Assembly (NCBI GenBank): GCA_964006375.1
Contig: OZ023265.1
Location: 163,024,118 to 163,088,117 of the forward strand
Source: Tillus elongatus
Taxonomy: Eukaryota > Arthropoda > Insecta > Coleoptera > Cleridae
Direction of reading: 5' to 3'
DNA: 64,000 nucleotides
Shown: positions 11,414 to 25,573 of the stretch, piece after piece
Position numbering within the stretch: the stretch's first letter is position 1
How the letters are laid out: every line of letters begins with the position of its first letter
Notes under the pieces: generated by a model
What the model saw: the letters and a program-made list of their open reading frames with translations, nothing else
Databases searched by the model: none
Told to the model about the DNA's origin: nothing
Made by a program: the position numbers and the translations under genes

Positions 11414-13097
11414 ATATCTGATAATGATATTGATCTATATTTTATAGATTTAAAGATTTTGACCCGTACTTTATTGACTTATATTTTGTGCTATTGGATT
11501 TTATTTTTTAGTTTTTTATATACCGTGTATATTTGTGTTTTACAGTTAAGACTTCTGTGTATTAGAGTGTTACGTTTTTGCATTTGTTGTTTCTACTTTA
11601 GAATTCCACGTTGTCATGCATGTCATGCATTTTATCCTATGTCAAGCATACGAGTATTTATTTTTTTGCTGTTATTATGTAATTTAATTTAAACTCTGTA
11701 ACAAATTGTGTAAAATTCTGCAACATTTTGTAATACAGTCTTATTCAGGCCTGCACAAGTAATCTGTCTTAGAGCAATCACTGGAGAATATCGATCCACA
11801 CATTTTTCTGGAAAATGTTATATTTTTTAAACTCGTCATGTTTTATAGCATTTCTATTAATTCCTCCGCACGTATTTTGGAATAAAAAGTTTTGATATCT
11901 TCAATATTCAGACCACTTTGTTCAGCTATCAAAACTTAAAGGCCTGAGTAATACGACGCTCTAGCTAGTACTTAATATTGTATAGACTCAAATTATATTT
12001 TCGAATATAAAACATTTAGCTCATAGATACTTATATTTAGAATTAGATTAAGTTACTTTTACTTTTTGTTATTATAATAGATCTTGTTTTCTTTGTTAGT
12101 ATTATGCATTAAAACACGATACCACGATATATGCGGGAATACAAGGTTTAAAGCCTTCTGTCCTCTCAGAAATATCTGGGACCCCTTTCGTCGATTAGTG
12201 TGTAATGATGGGTAATTTATAAGCCAGTTTCTTGTAGGTATTAGTTTAAGTTATAATTATTGCAAAATTTTGAAAATATTTACTTTCTGAATGCTGGGAA
12301 TTTATCATCTTAATATTGTTGAACAAATGATATCCTGTCTATCCTATCCAGTAAGACTGAGGACCGAACCTTCTCCCTTGTCCCCCTTTTAAACATCATG
12401 AGTGTAACTATTAATTAGAGCGGCCCCGAGAACCATGGAATCGACCCTAATATCGGAAGTTTTACATGTCACCATATTCTTACCTTACTACTAGGGTATG
12501 CTAGTCGTGTCTTGCCCCCATGGTATATAAACGATCAACAACTTCAATATGTAGATATTGTTACGTTCTACGGGATTCTGGATTCGTTGACTAACAAAAC
12601 ACAGCTTTTCAAACTACTAATTTATTATAAGCAACTATTTTCCAACACCAGTATCAACTAAAATATTTATTTCTATTATTAAATGTCCATAGAACTATAT
12701 TCCACTATTCGCCTTCTATGATCGCTTCTTAAACACCAACACTTACTGCTAACTCGCTTAATACTCTATGATCACTATTCTACACCCCACCGACTTAATA
12801 CTGAACTAAACTATGTACCGTTCGTCTATTTATACTGTCCATCGAGATTCTAGATCTTCTACACTTTTCTATACCTGTCACTTCTGGTCCCTTCTAAAAA
12901 TATAATTCCAGAGTGTTCGCTATTACCAACACACTTTATAACCGACATCTGACCATAGAATAAACAAAGTCCATAAACTTAATTCTCATGGTCAAATGTG
13001 ACAATATGTTCATGTATTTGGGAATATTATTCGATGTAATGGTAAATGCAGCAAAAAACCAAGGATAATATCTATGGTAGATCAAGCATTTGATATC
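11414..13097. other. No recognisable gene
   Basis: About 1.7 kb of AT-rich DNA with short frames only. A stretch from about 12548 (TGTTACGTTCTACGGGATTC) onward resembles a gypsy-type LTR start, but no matching second end, primer site or duplication was found, so no element is called. Confidence 0.4.
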
Positions 13098-13105
13098 CAA
13101 AATAC

Positions 13106-15843
13106 TAGTGGCGTGCGGTCCATGGAAGCAAGGGAAGCATTGCTTCCCTTAAAATATCGACTACATACCTACTAAAAAATAATTTATATTAAACCGCAAT
13201 ATTTAAAATCTCATTTGTATTTTAAATATTAAATTTCAAATTCTGAAACAAATTTAATTATTAAAATTTTTAATTCGCAAGCTCACACACATAATTATTT
13301 ATTATGCATCATACTGTACTTGTTTGTATATGCGCTCTTAGCGCAAGGACGTGGTCGCGATACTACGGGTGGACGGGTGGATGCAATGCCTTCAGTTAAA
13401 TACATGTAGTCAGCAGACCACTTGAGGAGGAACGCTCGCTCGCTCGACGTGTGTACGTGTATTTTTAGAACGTATTTTACCGGAAAGAGCCGCTACATAT
13501 TGAAAGAGAATGTCTCGCATTATTTCGCAGATATAAGCAGTCGACTAAGTTAAATACATTGGCATTTTACGAGTATTAATATGGCTACAAGTTCATCAGC
13601 TTTTAACAGGGGCGGCGGTGGGGGTGGTGATTTACAAACTTTACAAACAAGTGGTAATAATAACTGTGATTGTGTTGTATGTTTTTTGATGACCAAAGGA
13701 TTTTCAGCTTTACAGTTTGCTGAAAAACTTGCTATTATTAATAAAGGTAGGCCAAAACCTACTCTAAAAAACTTAAATACAAGAATTAAAACATGTATCC
13801 GACATTTCAACGCCGAAAAAACTTATAAACAATATGAATGGTTAACTGGTTGTGAAATCAGGAATAAACTGTTTTGTTGGCCTTGTAGTCTATTTGTGAC
13901 TGAAAAGGGGGTGTGGAATAAAAGTGGGTTTTCCACCTTGAATAATCTACATAAAGTAGTAAAAAGACATGTTATGTCTAAAGCGCATTTACAGAACATT
14001 TTAAAATTAAGTGTCTTTGGAAAAACGCGAATTGAACACGCCGTTGACAAGCAGATAGAAAATAGTCATCGCCAACACAATGAATTGGTTGATAAAAACA
14101 GAAACATATTAAAGAGACTTATTGATGTTGTGTGTTTTCTTGGTCAGCATGAATTGGGCTTCAGAGGTCATAACGAAACAACTACATCTGCAAATAGAGG
14201 AAACTTTCAAGACCTAGTTTCTTTAATAGCCAAGTACATTTGTTTAAAAAATCACTTGGAACAGTCTAACGTTTTTCGCGGGACATCAAATCGTATTCAG
14301 AATGACTTAATTTCAGCCGCTGCCACTATTATTTTGAACAGAATTAAATCGGAAATTAAACAGACTCGTTTCATTGCTATTGTTCTAGATGAAACAACCG
14401 ATGTAACTAATTTTAGTCAACTATCTGTAGTAATACGCTACGTAAAAATGGATGGGAGTGTACAAGAAAGATTTTTAGGCTTTAAAAATGTGACATAAGA
14501 TCGTACCGCAAACACTCTATATAAAATTGTGCTTAATATTATGAAAGATATTGAGGAGGCTGATAATAAATTAATTGCCCAAAGCTATGATAGGGATGAT
14601 GTTATGGCCGGACATTTAAGAAGTCTTCAAGCTAAAGTGCGGGAAACGTTCTCCAGTGCTCTATTTGTACACTGATGTGCTTATAAATTAAATTTAATTT
14701 TATCCCAATCTGTAATCATATTAAAGAATGTAAAGTGTTTTTTGCTACCCTAAGTGGAATGGCTGCTTTTTTCCAAATCTACGAAGCGCACGCAAGCCTT
14801 AGACTCAATTGTTAAAAAACGTTTACCCAAAGTAGCTGCAACGCGATGGGACTACAACGGCAGGCTTGTGTTAACTATATTTGAACACCGTGAATCGTTA
14901 ATTGAACTTTTTGAAAATATTATGGAAAATCGCAAAAATTGGGACGCAGAAACAATAAATAGTTCTAGAGGATTTTTGGATGGTTTGAAAAGAGACTAAT
15001 TTTAATTTTTTACTTAATATATTTTCGGAAATATTTCCGTTTTCAGATAATGTATTTAACATATTGCAATGTAAAACAAATGACATTGGTGAATTAGTGA
15101 CATTAGTGAATTTAAATCCATTATAATTCAAAAAAGGAATGAATTTGATAAGTTCTGGGAAAAAACAATTAAATTAGGAGAAGTGGAGCCACGAAGAAAT
15201 CGTCTGCGCACTGATAATGTGGGAGACCTTCAAACTTCTTATCGCCGCCTTTTCTACGAAATCATAGATCAAATTCAGCAGCAAATTAACTGCAGATTTG
15301 ATCATCTCAGTGACCTGAAATTTCTTGAATTGTGTAATTTTGGAGGATTTAAAGGGATACCTTTCCCAGAAGATTCATTCAATTCATTATTTCACCACTA
15401 TGGACATTATTTTGACAAAGCCTTATTACGATCAGAACTTACAGTCATTTATGAAACCGATGTTATTGACACAAAAACTAACGCGAGTGAACTTTTAACT
15501 TTCTTAAAACAATCAAAATTGGAAAATGCATATTCTGAAGTGTTCACATTATGTGAATTAGTATTAACAATTCCTGCTACTAGTGCATCTGTAGAACGAA
15601 ATTTTTCTACATTGAAACGTATCAAGAGTTTTGTTAGGAATTCAACAGGACAGGAAAGACTTTCTCAAATTTCAATTTTGTCAGTTGAAAATAACCTCGT
15701 CCAGGAAATGTCCCAGAATCCACGGTTTTATGATGACATTATTGACGAATTTGCCAAAAACGACAGAAGAATTGAGTTACACTACAAATAGGTAAGTTGA
15801 TGAGATTTGCTTCCCTTATTTAAAATGTCACCGCACGCCCCTG
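13106..15843 (+). mobile_element. hAT DNA transposon with 8-bp target duplication
   Basis: The ends are inverted: TAGTGGCGTGCGGT at 13106 and, on the other strand, CAGGGGCGTGCGGT ending at 15843. The 8 bases CAAAATAC are duplicated exactly at 13098-13105 and 15844-15851, the size expected for hAT. Subterminal GGAAGCAAGGGAAGC motifs are mirrored by TTGCTTCCCTT near 15808. It contains one broken transposase gene. Unequal terminal bases (TAG versus CAG) suggest some age. Confidence 0.93.
13581..15791 (+). pseudogene. hAT transposase (ZMYM/DUF4371-like), broken
   Basis: The N-terminal 305 codons are intact: a low-complexity Gly stretch, then a TTF-type zinc-binding region (CEIRNKLFCWPCSLF, then KRHVMSKAHLQN), the DUF4371-like region (GFRGHNETTTSANRGNF) and the catalytic aspartate in VLDETTDVTNFSQLSVVIR. 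A TAA at 14496 ends it. The frame continues past this stop to a TGA at ~14675 (FVH-stop-CAYKLNL), shifts near 14745, resumes with LPKVAATRWDYNGRL, stops at 14999, and resumes from 15183 to the dimerisation domain (TIPATSASVERNFSTLKRIK) ending at 15791. At least four lesions. The C-terminal hAT dimerisation motif is well preserved. Confidence 0.9.
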
Positions 15844-15851
15844 CAAAATAC

Positions 15852-16307
15852 TCTTCTAAATGACAAACATTGTGATTTTTACCTTAGGAAAAAGTTCGTC
15901 AAATCATACGTATAGAACGCTGGAATGTATGGAAGCTTTATCTACATCCATCTAAATGATATTTCTTATAAGTGTGTAATATAACAGAAAAGAGATTATA
16001 AAGGTAAAGAGAAGATAATATCCAGTTAATATATTGTGTCAAGCGCAATACTACATCCGTATCTGGTGCCGGTATTTTAATGTAAGAAATGTAAGAGGGT
16101 GATATAGGGCTGTAGATGCAGACACCCTATCGCGAACAACCGTCATAAACTACAATATATTACACGTCACATCTACTTCTAGCTCCATCCAATTCCAACA
16201 GAACAAAAATAAGAATGTGCAGTCACTGTCGGTTCAAGATAAGGAAACTTCTCTTCAAATGCTACCAGGATCTTTCAGATAAAACTCGTGGTGATAATTA
16301 AAAAAAA
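15852..16307. other. No gene seen
   Basis: AT-rich spacer between the hAT and the next TA-family copy, with no motif recognised. Confidence 0.4.
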
Positions 16308-18696
16308 ATCTCGGGACGCATCAAGTGCGTTATGGTAGCGAATTTTCTTTAAAATATTTTTAATAGCAAATGTCTTTCTTTGATGAAAGCAGGCATCAAA
16401 CTTGGTTGCCTATATAGTAGAAACAATGTATCATATTTCATTGAAACAAATTTATTGTTTGAAAATATATAAACATTTTTCAGAAGTCTAGATGCAGCAA
16501 ATGTGTTATGGAAGTGATTTTCCATTAAAATGTTTTTAATAGCATATGCGAGCAGGCATCAATCTGATTACCGGTATAGCCTATGTAGTAGAAACAATGT
16601 ACTATATTTTATCAAAATTACTTATGGTTTGAAAATATACAAAAATTTTCCGAAAATAAACTTAAATGTTGGTTTTCTATCCAACAAAGCTTACGTTAAT
16701 AGCAAATTGAGTTATTGAAATTTGAAGGAGTTAATGAAACTTTGGTAAATTTGCAGATTAGCACCCGAACGCTTTTCAACAAATTGTTTTCAGAGACATT
16801 ACTAGGACCTCACCTGCAGGTTTCTGAACATTTTTTTGAAAAACGTTCGGGAGCTAAACTGCAAATTTACCGAAAATTTGCTACCAAAACGCACTTACTG
16901 CGTCCAGATTTTTTTCTTACAAACGCATCATATTTCGATAAAAAATGCAAAAATGCATTAACGAATTTGTTCTACGAAAATTAGTTTTAAAAAATTATAC
17001 ACCCCTACTCACTCCTGGTCCCGTAACTTCCTTGGGACGTGTGAACAAGAAAATTTTCTTGGGGTTTGTGGATCCAGAGGGGTGGAGGCCTAGGCAGGTT
17101 TCTGAAAACAGTTTTTTGAAAAGCGTTCGGGAGCTAAACTGCAAATTTATCGAAAATTCGCTACCAAAACGCACTTACTGCGTCCAGATTTTTTTCTTGC
17201 AAACGCATCATATTTCGACAAAAAATGGAAAAATGCATTCACGAATTTGTTCTACGAAAATTAGTTTAAAAAAATATAAACCCCTACTCACTCCTGGTCC
17301 CGTAACTTCCTTGGGGAGTGTGAACAAGAAATTTTTCTTGGGGTTTGTGGATCCAAGGGGGGCCCTAGGCAGGTTTCTGAAAACAGTGTTTTGAAAAGCG
17401 TTCGGGAGCTAAACTGCAAATTTACCGAAAATTCGCTACCAAAACGCACTTACTGCGTCCAGATTTTTTTCTTATAAACGCATCATATTTCGATAAAAAA
17501 TGCTAAATTACATTAACGAAGTTGTTCTAAAAAAATTAGCTAAAAAAATTGTGCACCCCTACTCACTCCTGGTCCCGTAACTTCCTTGGGGAGTGTAAAC
17601 AAGAAATTTTTCTTAAGGTTTGTGGATCCGGGGGGGGGGGGCTAGGCAGGTTTCTGAAAACAGTGTCTGAAAAGCAGGCATCAATCTGATTACCGGTATA
17701 GCCTATGTAGTAGAAACAATGTACTATATTTTATCAAAATTACTTATGGTTTGAAAATATACAAAAATTTTCCGAAAATAAACTTAAATGTTGGTTTTCT
17801 ATCCAACAAAGCTTACGTTAATAGCAAATTGAGTTATTGAAATTTGAAGGAGTTAATGAAACTTTGGTAAATTTGCAGATTAGCACCCGAACGCTTTTCA
17901 ACAAATTGTTTTCAGAGACATTACTAGGACCTCACCTGCAGGTTTCTGAACATTTTTTTGAAAAACGTTCGGGAGCTAAGCTGCAAATTTACCGAAAATT
18001 CGCAACCAAAACGCACTTACTGCGTCCAGATTTTTTAAGATAAACGCATCATATTTCGATAAAAAATGCAAAAATGCATTAACAAATTTGTTCCACGATA
18101 ATTAGCTAAAAAAAATTATAGGCCGTTAAACCATAAATTTCACTAAACCTACAAATAAATATCCAAACAGCTACCAAACTTAACTAAACTGACAGCCAAA
18201 GCACCAGAGAAAGGGTCTATTTGAAATGGATTTTCTGTAAACATTTTAGTAAAATGAAGGGCAATGACGGTTCAATCTGAAACTTAAGGGTTTGCAGAAC
18301 ACTCTTCTTGCAACATTTTCTTTTCACAAATAGTATTTGTTTTACATTCTTTGCCTAAACATTGCCAATTTTGACGTTTAATATTGCGAGTTTGACGTTT
18401 TGAGGAAAACTCCAACATTTATTGCTTTAACTGCCCATAACTTCTTTGTCTTTAAAGCTATGGACCTAAATTTTAGTACGGAGTTCACTCTTTATAATAC
18501 AAACACGCGTACCAAATTTGGTTGCCCTTACTTTGTTATTTCCGGAGATATGATTTTTTTTATAAAGAAAATACAAAATTTTCCGGGAAAACCTGGTCCG
18601 ATTTTCCTGGCTAACGAACTTATCCAAGCCACTTGCAAAAGGAAGGTACTCTGCAAATTTTATCAAGATCGGTCCATTATTTTTTGAGTTATCGGT

Positions 18697-18793
<97 letters not shown>

Positions 18794-18838
18794 ACAGATC
18801 TCCCCATAAGCGAATTTTTTTTTTAAAAAAATTCGCTA
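16308..18838 (+). mobile_element. TA-family element, long form with internal tandem repeats
   Basis: Head TCTCGGGACGCATCAAGTG (16308), then block D units repeated many times, block B (18350-18690), (TA)n (18700-18790) and a tail AAGCGAATTTTT...AAATTCGCTAA; block A is nearly all lost. The extra 1.2 kb compared with the 1.3-kb form comes from the tandem array at 16860-17660 and a duplicated segment (16540-16900 again at 17680-18040). Confidence 0.75.
16860..17660 (+). repeat. ~277-bp tandem repeat inside the TA-family copy
   Basis: The phrase CTACCAAAACGCACTTACTG recurs near 16881, 17161 and 17437 (spacing ~280 and ~276). Each unit contains CTACTCACTCCTGGTCCCGT, TTGTGGATCC and GCGTTCGGGAGCTAAACTGC. 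The same units appear inverted at 47560-48720 in another copy. Confidence 0.85.
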
Positions 18839-18969
18839 ATTAAATGGTGCAATAATAACTTTAAGACCAAAGTAACATTAACGTAACACTAATGTTGAGA
18901 AATGCATTCATCATCATCATAGTCTACAGGCGATGTCGCTTTGTCGTCGCAAGCATGAGCCCCCCGTCT

Positions 18970-19105
18970 CCACCAGCTTTTAGCGAATTTTCATTATAAA
19001 TAAATCACTTATAGAGAGGTCACGATGAAAATCTTTTGAAAAAATTTCTTCAGATGAGCGCGAATTTGGGTACCTAGATGTCAAAACCAAGGTCCGTTAA
19101 AATTG

Positions 19106-19171
<66 letters not shown>

Positions 19172-19640
19172 CCGAGCGATAACTCGAAAAATACTGAACT
19201 GATTTCAATCAATTTGGCAAAAAACATGTTTGGGCGAAAAACGAGGTCGAGTTCGTAAATCAGCCTTTCTGTTCAAGTTTTTCCGGTGGAAAATCGGGGA
19301 AAACTTTTTGAAAACGATATATTTTTAAATGATTAAAGTGAGTGGAATGAAATTTTTCACATATATAGAGCATTCAAATATCTTCTCATATATTATATTT
19401 GAGGCGTTTTTCTCGACACAAATATAAGTTATCCTGAATTAAAGATATTTAAAAGCTACGACATGGTCCTAAAAGGTTATTAAGGCGTTGTGTAATCTGC
19501 GTGGGAGAGGTTGACATAACGGATGTCTTAGTTTGTTTTCTTTGAATGTTGAAAAGCTAGAAAATCTGCCTAATAAATTGAAACAGCCAAAGTTATCAGT
19601 TTCAACAAAATTTTACACAAACTTGGGAACTTTCCCTCGT
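18970..19640 (-). repeat. TA-family partial copy (tail, A, TA, divergent B)
   Basis: Read on the minus strand: divergent block B (19164-19360, with CGATAACTCGAAAAATACTG on the plus strand), (TA)n (19106-19163), block A (GAGCGCGAATTTGGGTACC) and tail (TAGCGAATTTTCATTATAAA). The B block differs clearly from the common version and matches the variant near 39160 and 57255. Confidence 0.6.
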
Positions 19641-19684
19641 TGGGAAAATTAACGGTAATATTTATTTCTAGAAGTAAAAATAAA

Positions 19685-21088
<1,404 letters not shown>

Positions 21089-21551
21089 CCTTATAAGTTG
21101 AATAAAACTTTTACAATTATAACATTTTTTGTGAATTTAGTCTAGGGAGATTTATCTATAGATTTGGCATTCTGAAGCGACCAACGACACGATTCTTGGT
21201 CACGTGGTCAGAAATTAAATTGCTATTGATTTGTTCTGTTATAGCAAAATGTCGCGCTTTATATACCTTCATATGTCATATCAATTTATTTTTACTTTAG
21301 GTTAATGAGAGAATATGTTGTCTTTCGATTAATCATTTTAGTTTATATGAAAAGCTTGTGAGTTAAATCATTAATTTGTTTGATCATATTGCGAAATAAG
21401 TGAGTTGTCCAAGACCCTAACCTTTAAAATAAGTTATGTTAAATTATTTCACACAGGAGCAGTACATATGCAATCAGGACTCTTAAAAATTGTGTAACTA
21501 TCGCAAAATTTGATAATAATTTAATTCTCTATTTAAAATCGAAACTTAAAA
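21089..21551. other. No gene seen
   Basis: AT-rich spacer before a LINE; no motif recognised. Confidence 0.4.
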
Positions 21552-23045
21552 ATGTATGATTCTCTCATCCTGACCCCTCTGATATCACACAAAACGACAC
21601 CGAAATCATCCAAGCTGGCATGGAATTATTTATTCCACGTACACAGAAAACCTCTTCAGCCACTCAAAAGCTCTGGTTCTCTAAATCCTGTGACAAGGCC
21701 ATACTTGAAAAGGTCAAAGCTGACGAACCGCTTCTACACAATCCCAGTCAAGAAAACCGTCGAGCATTTAACGACGCAAGAAACCGCTATGTCTGCATTC
21801 TTTCTGAGGCAAAAAAACTCGTTTAATAACCACATAAAAAACAAAGTCCTCTCAAGCTCCAACGGCAGCAAACCCTTCTGGACTCTTGATAAATCTATTG
21901 GGAATAATTTCTGCAAGAGCACGTTTCCACCTCTTGTTTCAGGGGATGAAATTGTTACTACCGCCCTGGGCAAGGTTGAACATTTTGCCTCGTTGTTTGC
22001 CGGCAATTGTACTCTCAACCCACCTCCAAATGTTCAGCCACCAACAGTCCACAATGTCGCGCATAAAATGACGGGTATCATTTTCAAAACTAACAAGGTA
22101 CTAAAGATACTCTCTTCTCCTAATACCAGGAAAGCCTCTGGCCTTAACGAGATCCCAGCAATTGTTCTCAAGAAACCAGAACTTGCTCCTGTCCTGACTC
22201 GTCTGTTTCAGGCATCTTACAATAAAGACATATTCCCTAGTAACTGGAAAACTGCTCGAGTACAACCCGTCCTCAAGAAAGGATCTAAAGCGCTTCCAAT
22301 TCAACTCCATCAAATCTCAGTCTTGTTTTCTATCTCATGAGAGATACACCAGCCCAAGACCCATCACAATGAACAACCAAGTTATTGAAAGTAATGAGTC
22401 CTTTTCACTTGTTGGCATTTCTGTGGATCGAAATCTCAGTTGGCACCAACATGTCACATCAATTGCAGAAGCGGCTGCTAAGAAATTAGGTTTCCTCTTC
22501 CGGGCTCGCAAATACTTTTCACCAGCTAATCTCTATACCTTATATGCTTCACAAATAAGGCCAAACCTCGAATACTGCTCCCACATCTGGGGTGCTGCTG
22601 CTGCTTCTACACTCGCTATTCTGGACTCCATTCAGAAGACAGCCATACGTCTCATCGGTGACCCTACCATCACCCAAAGGCTGCCATCCCTTGCCCACCG
22701 ACGTGCCGTTGGTGACCTCTCTCTCTCTTTTATAGATATCTGCACGGGCACTGCTTTCTTCCATAGTTCCTCCATCTGCTGCCCCCAACAGATCTACCAG
22801 AGGAACAGAGCGAAAGCACCCTTTTACTGTCCAGGTCACCAGACATAGAGCATCTTGTTATGTCCGCTCTTTTGTCCCGAGGACTTCCAAGTTGTGGAAT
22901 TCCTTGCCGACACATGTTTTTCCTTCTCCCCCGACCTCCAAACCTTCAAGTCCAGAATTAACAAGTTGCCTCTTTCCTCCTTGTCGACACCCACGGTGCG
23001 ATAGTATTGAGGCTGTGAGCCCTCGTGGTGTGTTGTTGAATTTAA
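21552..23045 (+). pseudogene. CR1-like LINE with RT catalytic core deleted
   Basis: The 5' part encodes the linker and N-terminal RT blocks (NSFNNHIKNKVLSSSNGSKP, KASGLNEIPAIVLKK, FPSNWKTARVQPV). At about 22297 the sequence jumps from the KKGSKALP block straight to the post-catalytic region (RYTSPRPITMNNQVIES, then SVDRNLSWHQHVTS and SQIRPNLEYCSHIWG). The removed part includes the GxPQGS and YADD motifs, which survive in other copies. The 3' end matches the family (CCCTCGTGGTGTGTTGTTGAA at 23040). It cannot encode an active enzyme. Confidence 0.88.
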
Positions 23046-23852
23046 AAAAATATATATTTAAAGCATTATAAGATATATTAAATTTGATGATATAATAGTT
23101 GCACATTTTAGTGGAAAATGTACTGTTTAAAATTTACATCAACATTACACTTAGAATTTCCCATGAGCAGCCCACTATTGTGGTTTTCTTTCAAATTTTA
23201 TGGCAAGATCCTGGTATATCTTCAGTCGCTTCACAGACGGTCGCATATAAATTCTTGAAACAATGTAATTTGCATAGGAAACACATCGACTAGTTAAATG
23301 GATAAAATCACATAAAGTCAAGCAGAAAAGCAGAAAGCTCAGCCGCCACAGTGTCTTTCTCACAGTGTGTCGGATGGCGCTCGAAAACAAACATGACACA
23401 ACGAATCGTTGTCGTTTTCACTAAGGCCCTTTGATAAACGCACTGTTTTGCATACGATTAAAAGTGCCCAGGCTTTGCTTGTTTTCTACAAACAGTTTTA
23501 TCTCAAAAGCTGCTCTGGTAATTAAATCTTAGATAACCTATTTGAATTGTGAGAAAATTTATAAAACAGAAATTCATGTAACAATGAGAAAATTTATAAA
23601 ACAAAAATTCGTGTAACTACCATTCTAGTTAGTTAAAATGGATTAGACGGCCTCGGAAGCTCAAGTCCATTAGCCACGGATTTTAACTACGATTCTGATA
23701 ATCATACGCAAAATTCGGAATTAGACCTGATGGAGGAACTATAAAACTAATAATGATATTTAAACCAATAGGAGAAAGGGGGCTTGAGGAAAATAGAAAT
23801 ATGATTACCAGGCTCTAACCCATTATTATCCACAGCCTGGAGTCGGCAGATT
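23046..23852. other. No gene seen; short tandem duplication
   Basis: AT-rich. A ~34-bp direct duplication with GAGAAAATTTATAAAACA lies at about 23551-23620. No protein or RNA signature. Confidence 0.4.
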
Positions 23853-25360
23853 TTTTTTATATATTTCAACACACCACGAGGGCTTACAGCCTAAATACTA
23901 TCGTACCATGGGTGTCGAAAAGGAGGAAAGAGGCAACTGGTTAACTCTGGACTTGAAGTTTTGGAGGTTCGGAGGAGAAGGAAAAACATGTGCCGGCAAG
24001 GAATTCCACAACTTGGATCGGGACAAAAGAGCGGGCATAACAAGATGTTCCATGTCTGGTGACCTGGACAGCTCTGTTCCCCTGGTAGATCTGTTGGGGG
24101 CAGCTGGTGGAGGAACTATGGAAGAAAGCTCCTCTGAGCAGTGCCCGTGCAGATATCTATAAAAGAGAGAGAGAGAGGTCACCAACGGCACGTCGGTGAG
24201 CAAGGGATGGCAGCCTTTGGGTGAGGGTAGGGTCACCGATGAGACGTATAGCTCTCTTTTGAATAGAGTCCAGGATAGCGAGTGTAGAAGCAGCAGCTGC
24301 ACCTTAGATGTGGGAGCAGTATTCGAGGTTTGGCCTTATTTGTGAAGTATATAAGGTATAGAGATTAGCTGGTGAAAAGTATTTGCGAGCCCGGAAGAGG
24401 AAACCTAATTTCTTCTTCTTCTGCAATTGATGTGACATGTTAGTGCCCATTGAGATTTCGATGCACAGAAATGCCAACAAGAGAAAATGACTCATTACTT
24501 TGAATAACTTGGTTGTTCATTGTGATGGGTCTAGGGCTGGTGTATCTCTTATGAGAAAGAAAGCAAGACTGAGATTTGGTGGGGTTGAATTGTACAAGAT
24601 TTCTACTTCCCCAGTCTAATATTTTTTGGAGATCCACGGAGACAGAACCCTCCATTAGTCTGCGATCCTCATCTAATTGGGCTAAAGAGGCAGGCTTAGA
24701 ATATTGTATATTTGAGTGGAGGGTGCTGTCGTCCGCGTAACTGTGAACTGGGTTGGATGTGCTAGAGAGGAGGTCATTGATGTGGAGAAGAAACAAAGTA
24801 GGGGCTAAAACCATATGCCGGAAGTTTATTAAGCAGCGCTGCGTGCCAGACCTGGTCGAATGCTTTGGATATGTCTAGAGCGACAATCTGGGATTCACCG
24901 TGTGGTTCCATAGACTTGTTCCAAGAATGGGTGACAAAGGAAAGGAGGTCGGCAGTCGATCTGCGCTGACGGAATCTATACTGCCTGTCGTGGATTAGAC
25001 TGTGTTTTTCAAGAAACTTTAGTAATTCGATGTTTACATACTTTTCCATCACTTTGGAGACGACTGGAAGGAGAGAAATAGGCCTGTAGTTGCTAGGAAG
25101 CGCTTTGGATCCTTTCTTGGGGACGGGTTGTACTCGAGCAGTTTTCCAGTTACTAGGGAATATGCCTCTATTGTAAGATGTCTGAAACAGACGAGTCAGG
25201 GCAGGAGCAAGTTCTGGTGCGCATTTTTTGAGAACTATTGCTGATATTTCGTCAAGGCCAGAGGCTTTCCTGGTATTTAGAGAAGAGGGCATCTTTCGTA
25301 ACTTTTTAGTTTTGAAAATGATATCCGTCATTTTATACGCGACATTTGGGACTGTTGGTG

Positions 25361-25362
<2 letters not shown>
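23853..25362 (-). pseudogene. CR1-like LINE, minus strand, internally deleted
   Basis: From 5' to 3' on the minus strand: KASGLDEISAIVLKKCAPEL, FPSNWKTARVQPVPKKGSK, NYRPISLLPVVSKVMEKYV, RRSTADLLSFVTHSWNKS and VALDISKAFDQVWHAAL, which carries the first catalytic Asp block. At about 24810 a deletion joins this to APTLFLLHINDLLSS. SYADDSTLHSNIQ follows, then the C-terminal region to 23880. Several shifts occur, including one near 24420. Its 5' end is abutted by a (TA)n array. It is the best surviving view of the family's RT core in this window. Confidence 0.88.
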
Positions 25363-25436
<74 letters not shown>

Positions 25437-25573
25437 CCATATAAACATTTTAACGGACCTTGGTTTTGGGTTCTAGAGATCCAGATTCGCGCTCATCTGA
25501 AGATATTTTTTTCAAAAGCTTTTCATTGTGACATCTCTATTAGCTAATTTTTCTTAATGAAAATTCGCTAACA
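25363..25573 (+). repeat. TA-family fragment: (TA)n plus block A and tail
   Basis: (TA)n (25363-25432), block A (CGCGCTCATCTGAAGATATT) and tail (TTAGCTAATTTTTCTTAATG then AAAATTCGCTAA). The array directly joins the truncated 5' end of the LINE on its left. Confidence 0.7.

Noticed and set aside
12548..12990. Possible solo LTR starting TGTTACG
   Set aside because: No matching CA end with a 4-6-bp duplication and no internal retrovirus-like genes were found.
18466..18807. Similar short ORFs in TA-family block B with text like [18 protein letters not shown] in several copies
   Set aside because: The likeness comes from shared DNA; frames differ in length and stop position between copies and both strands are open, so no selection on a protein is visible.
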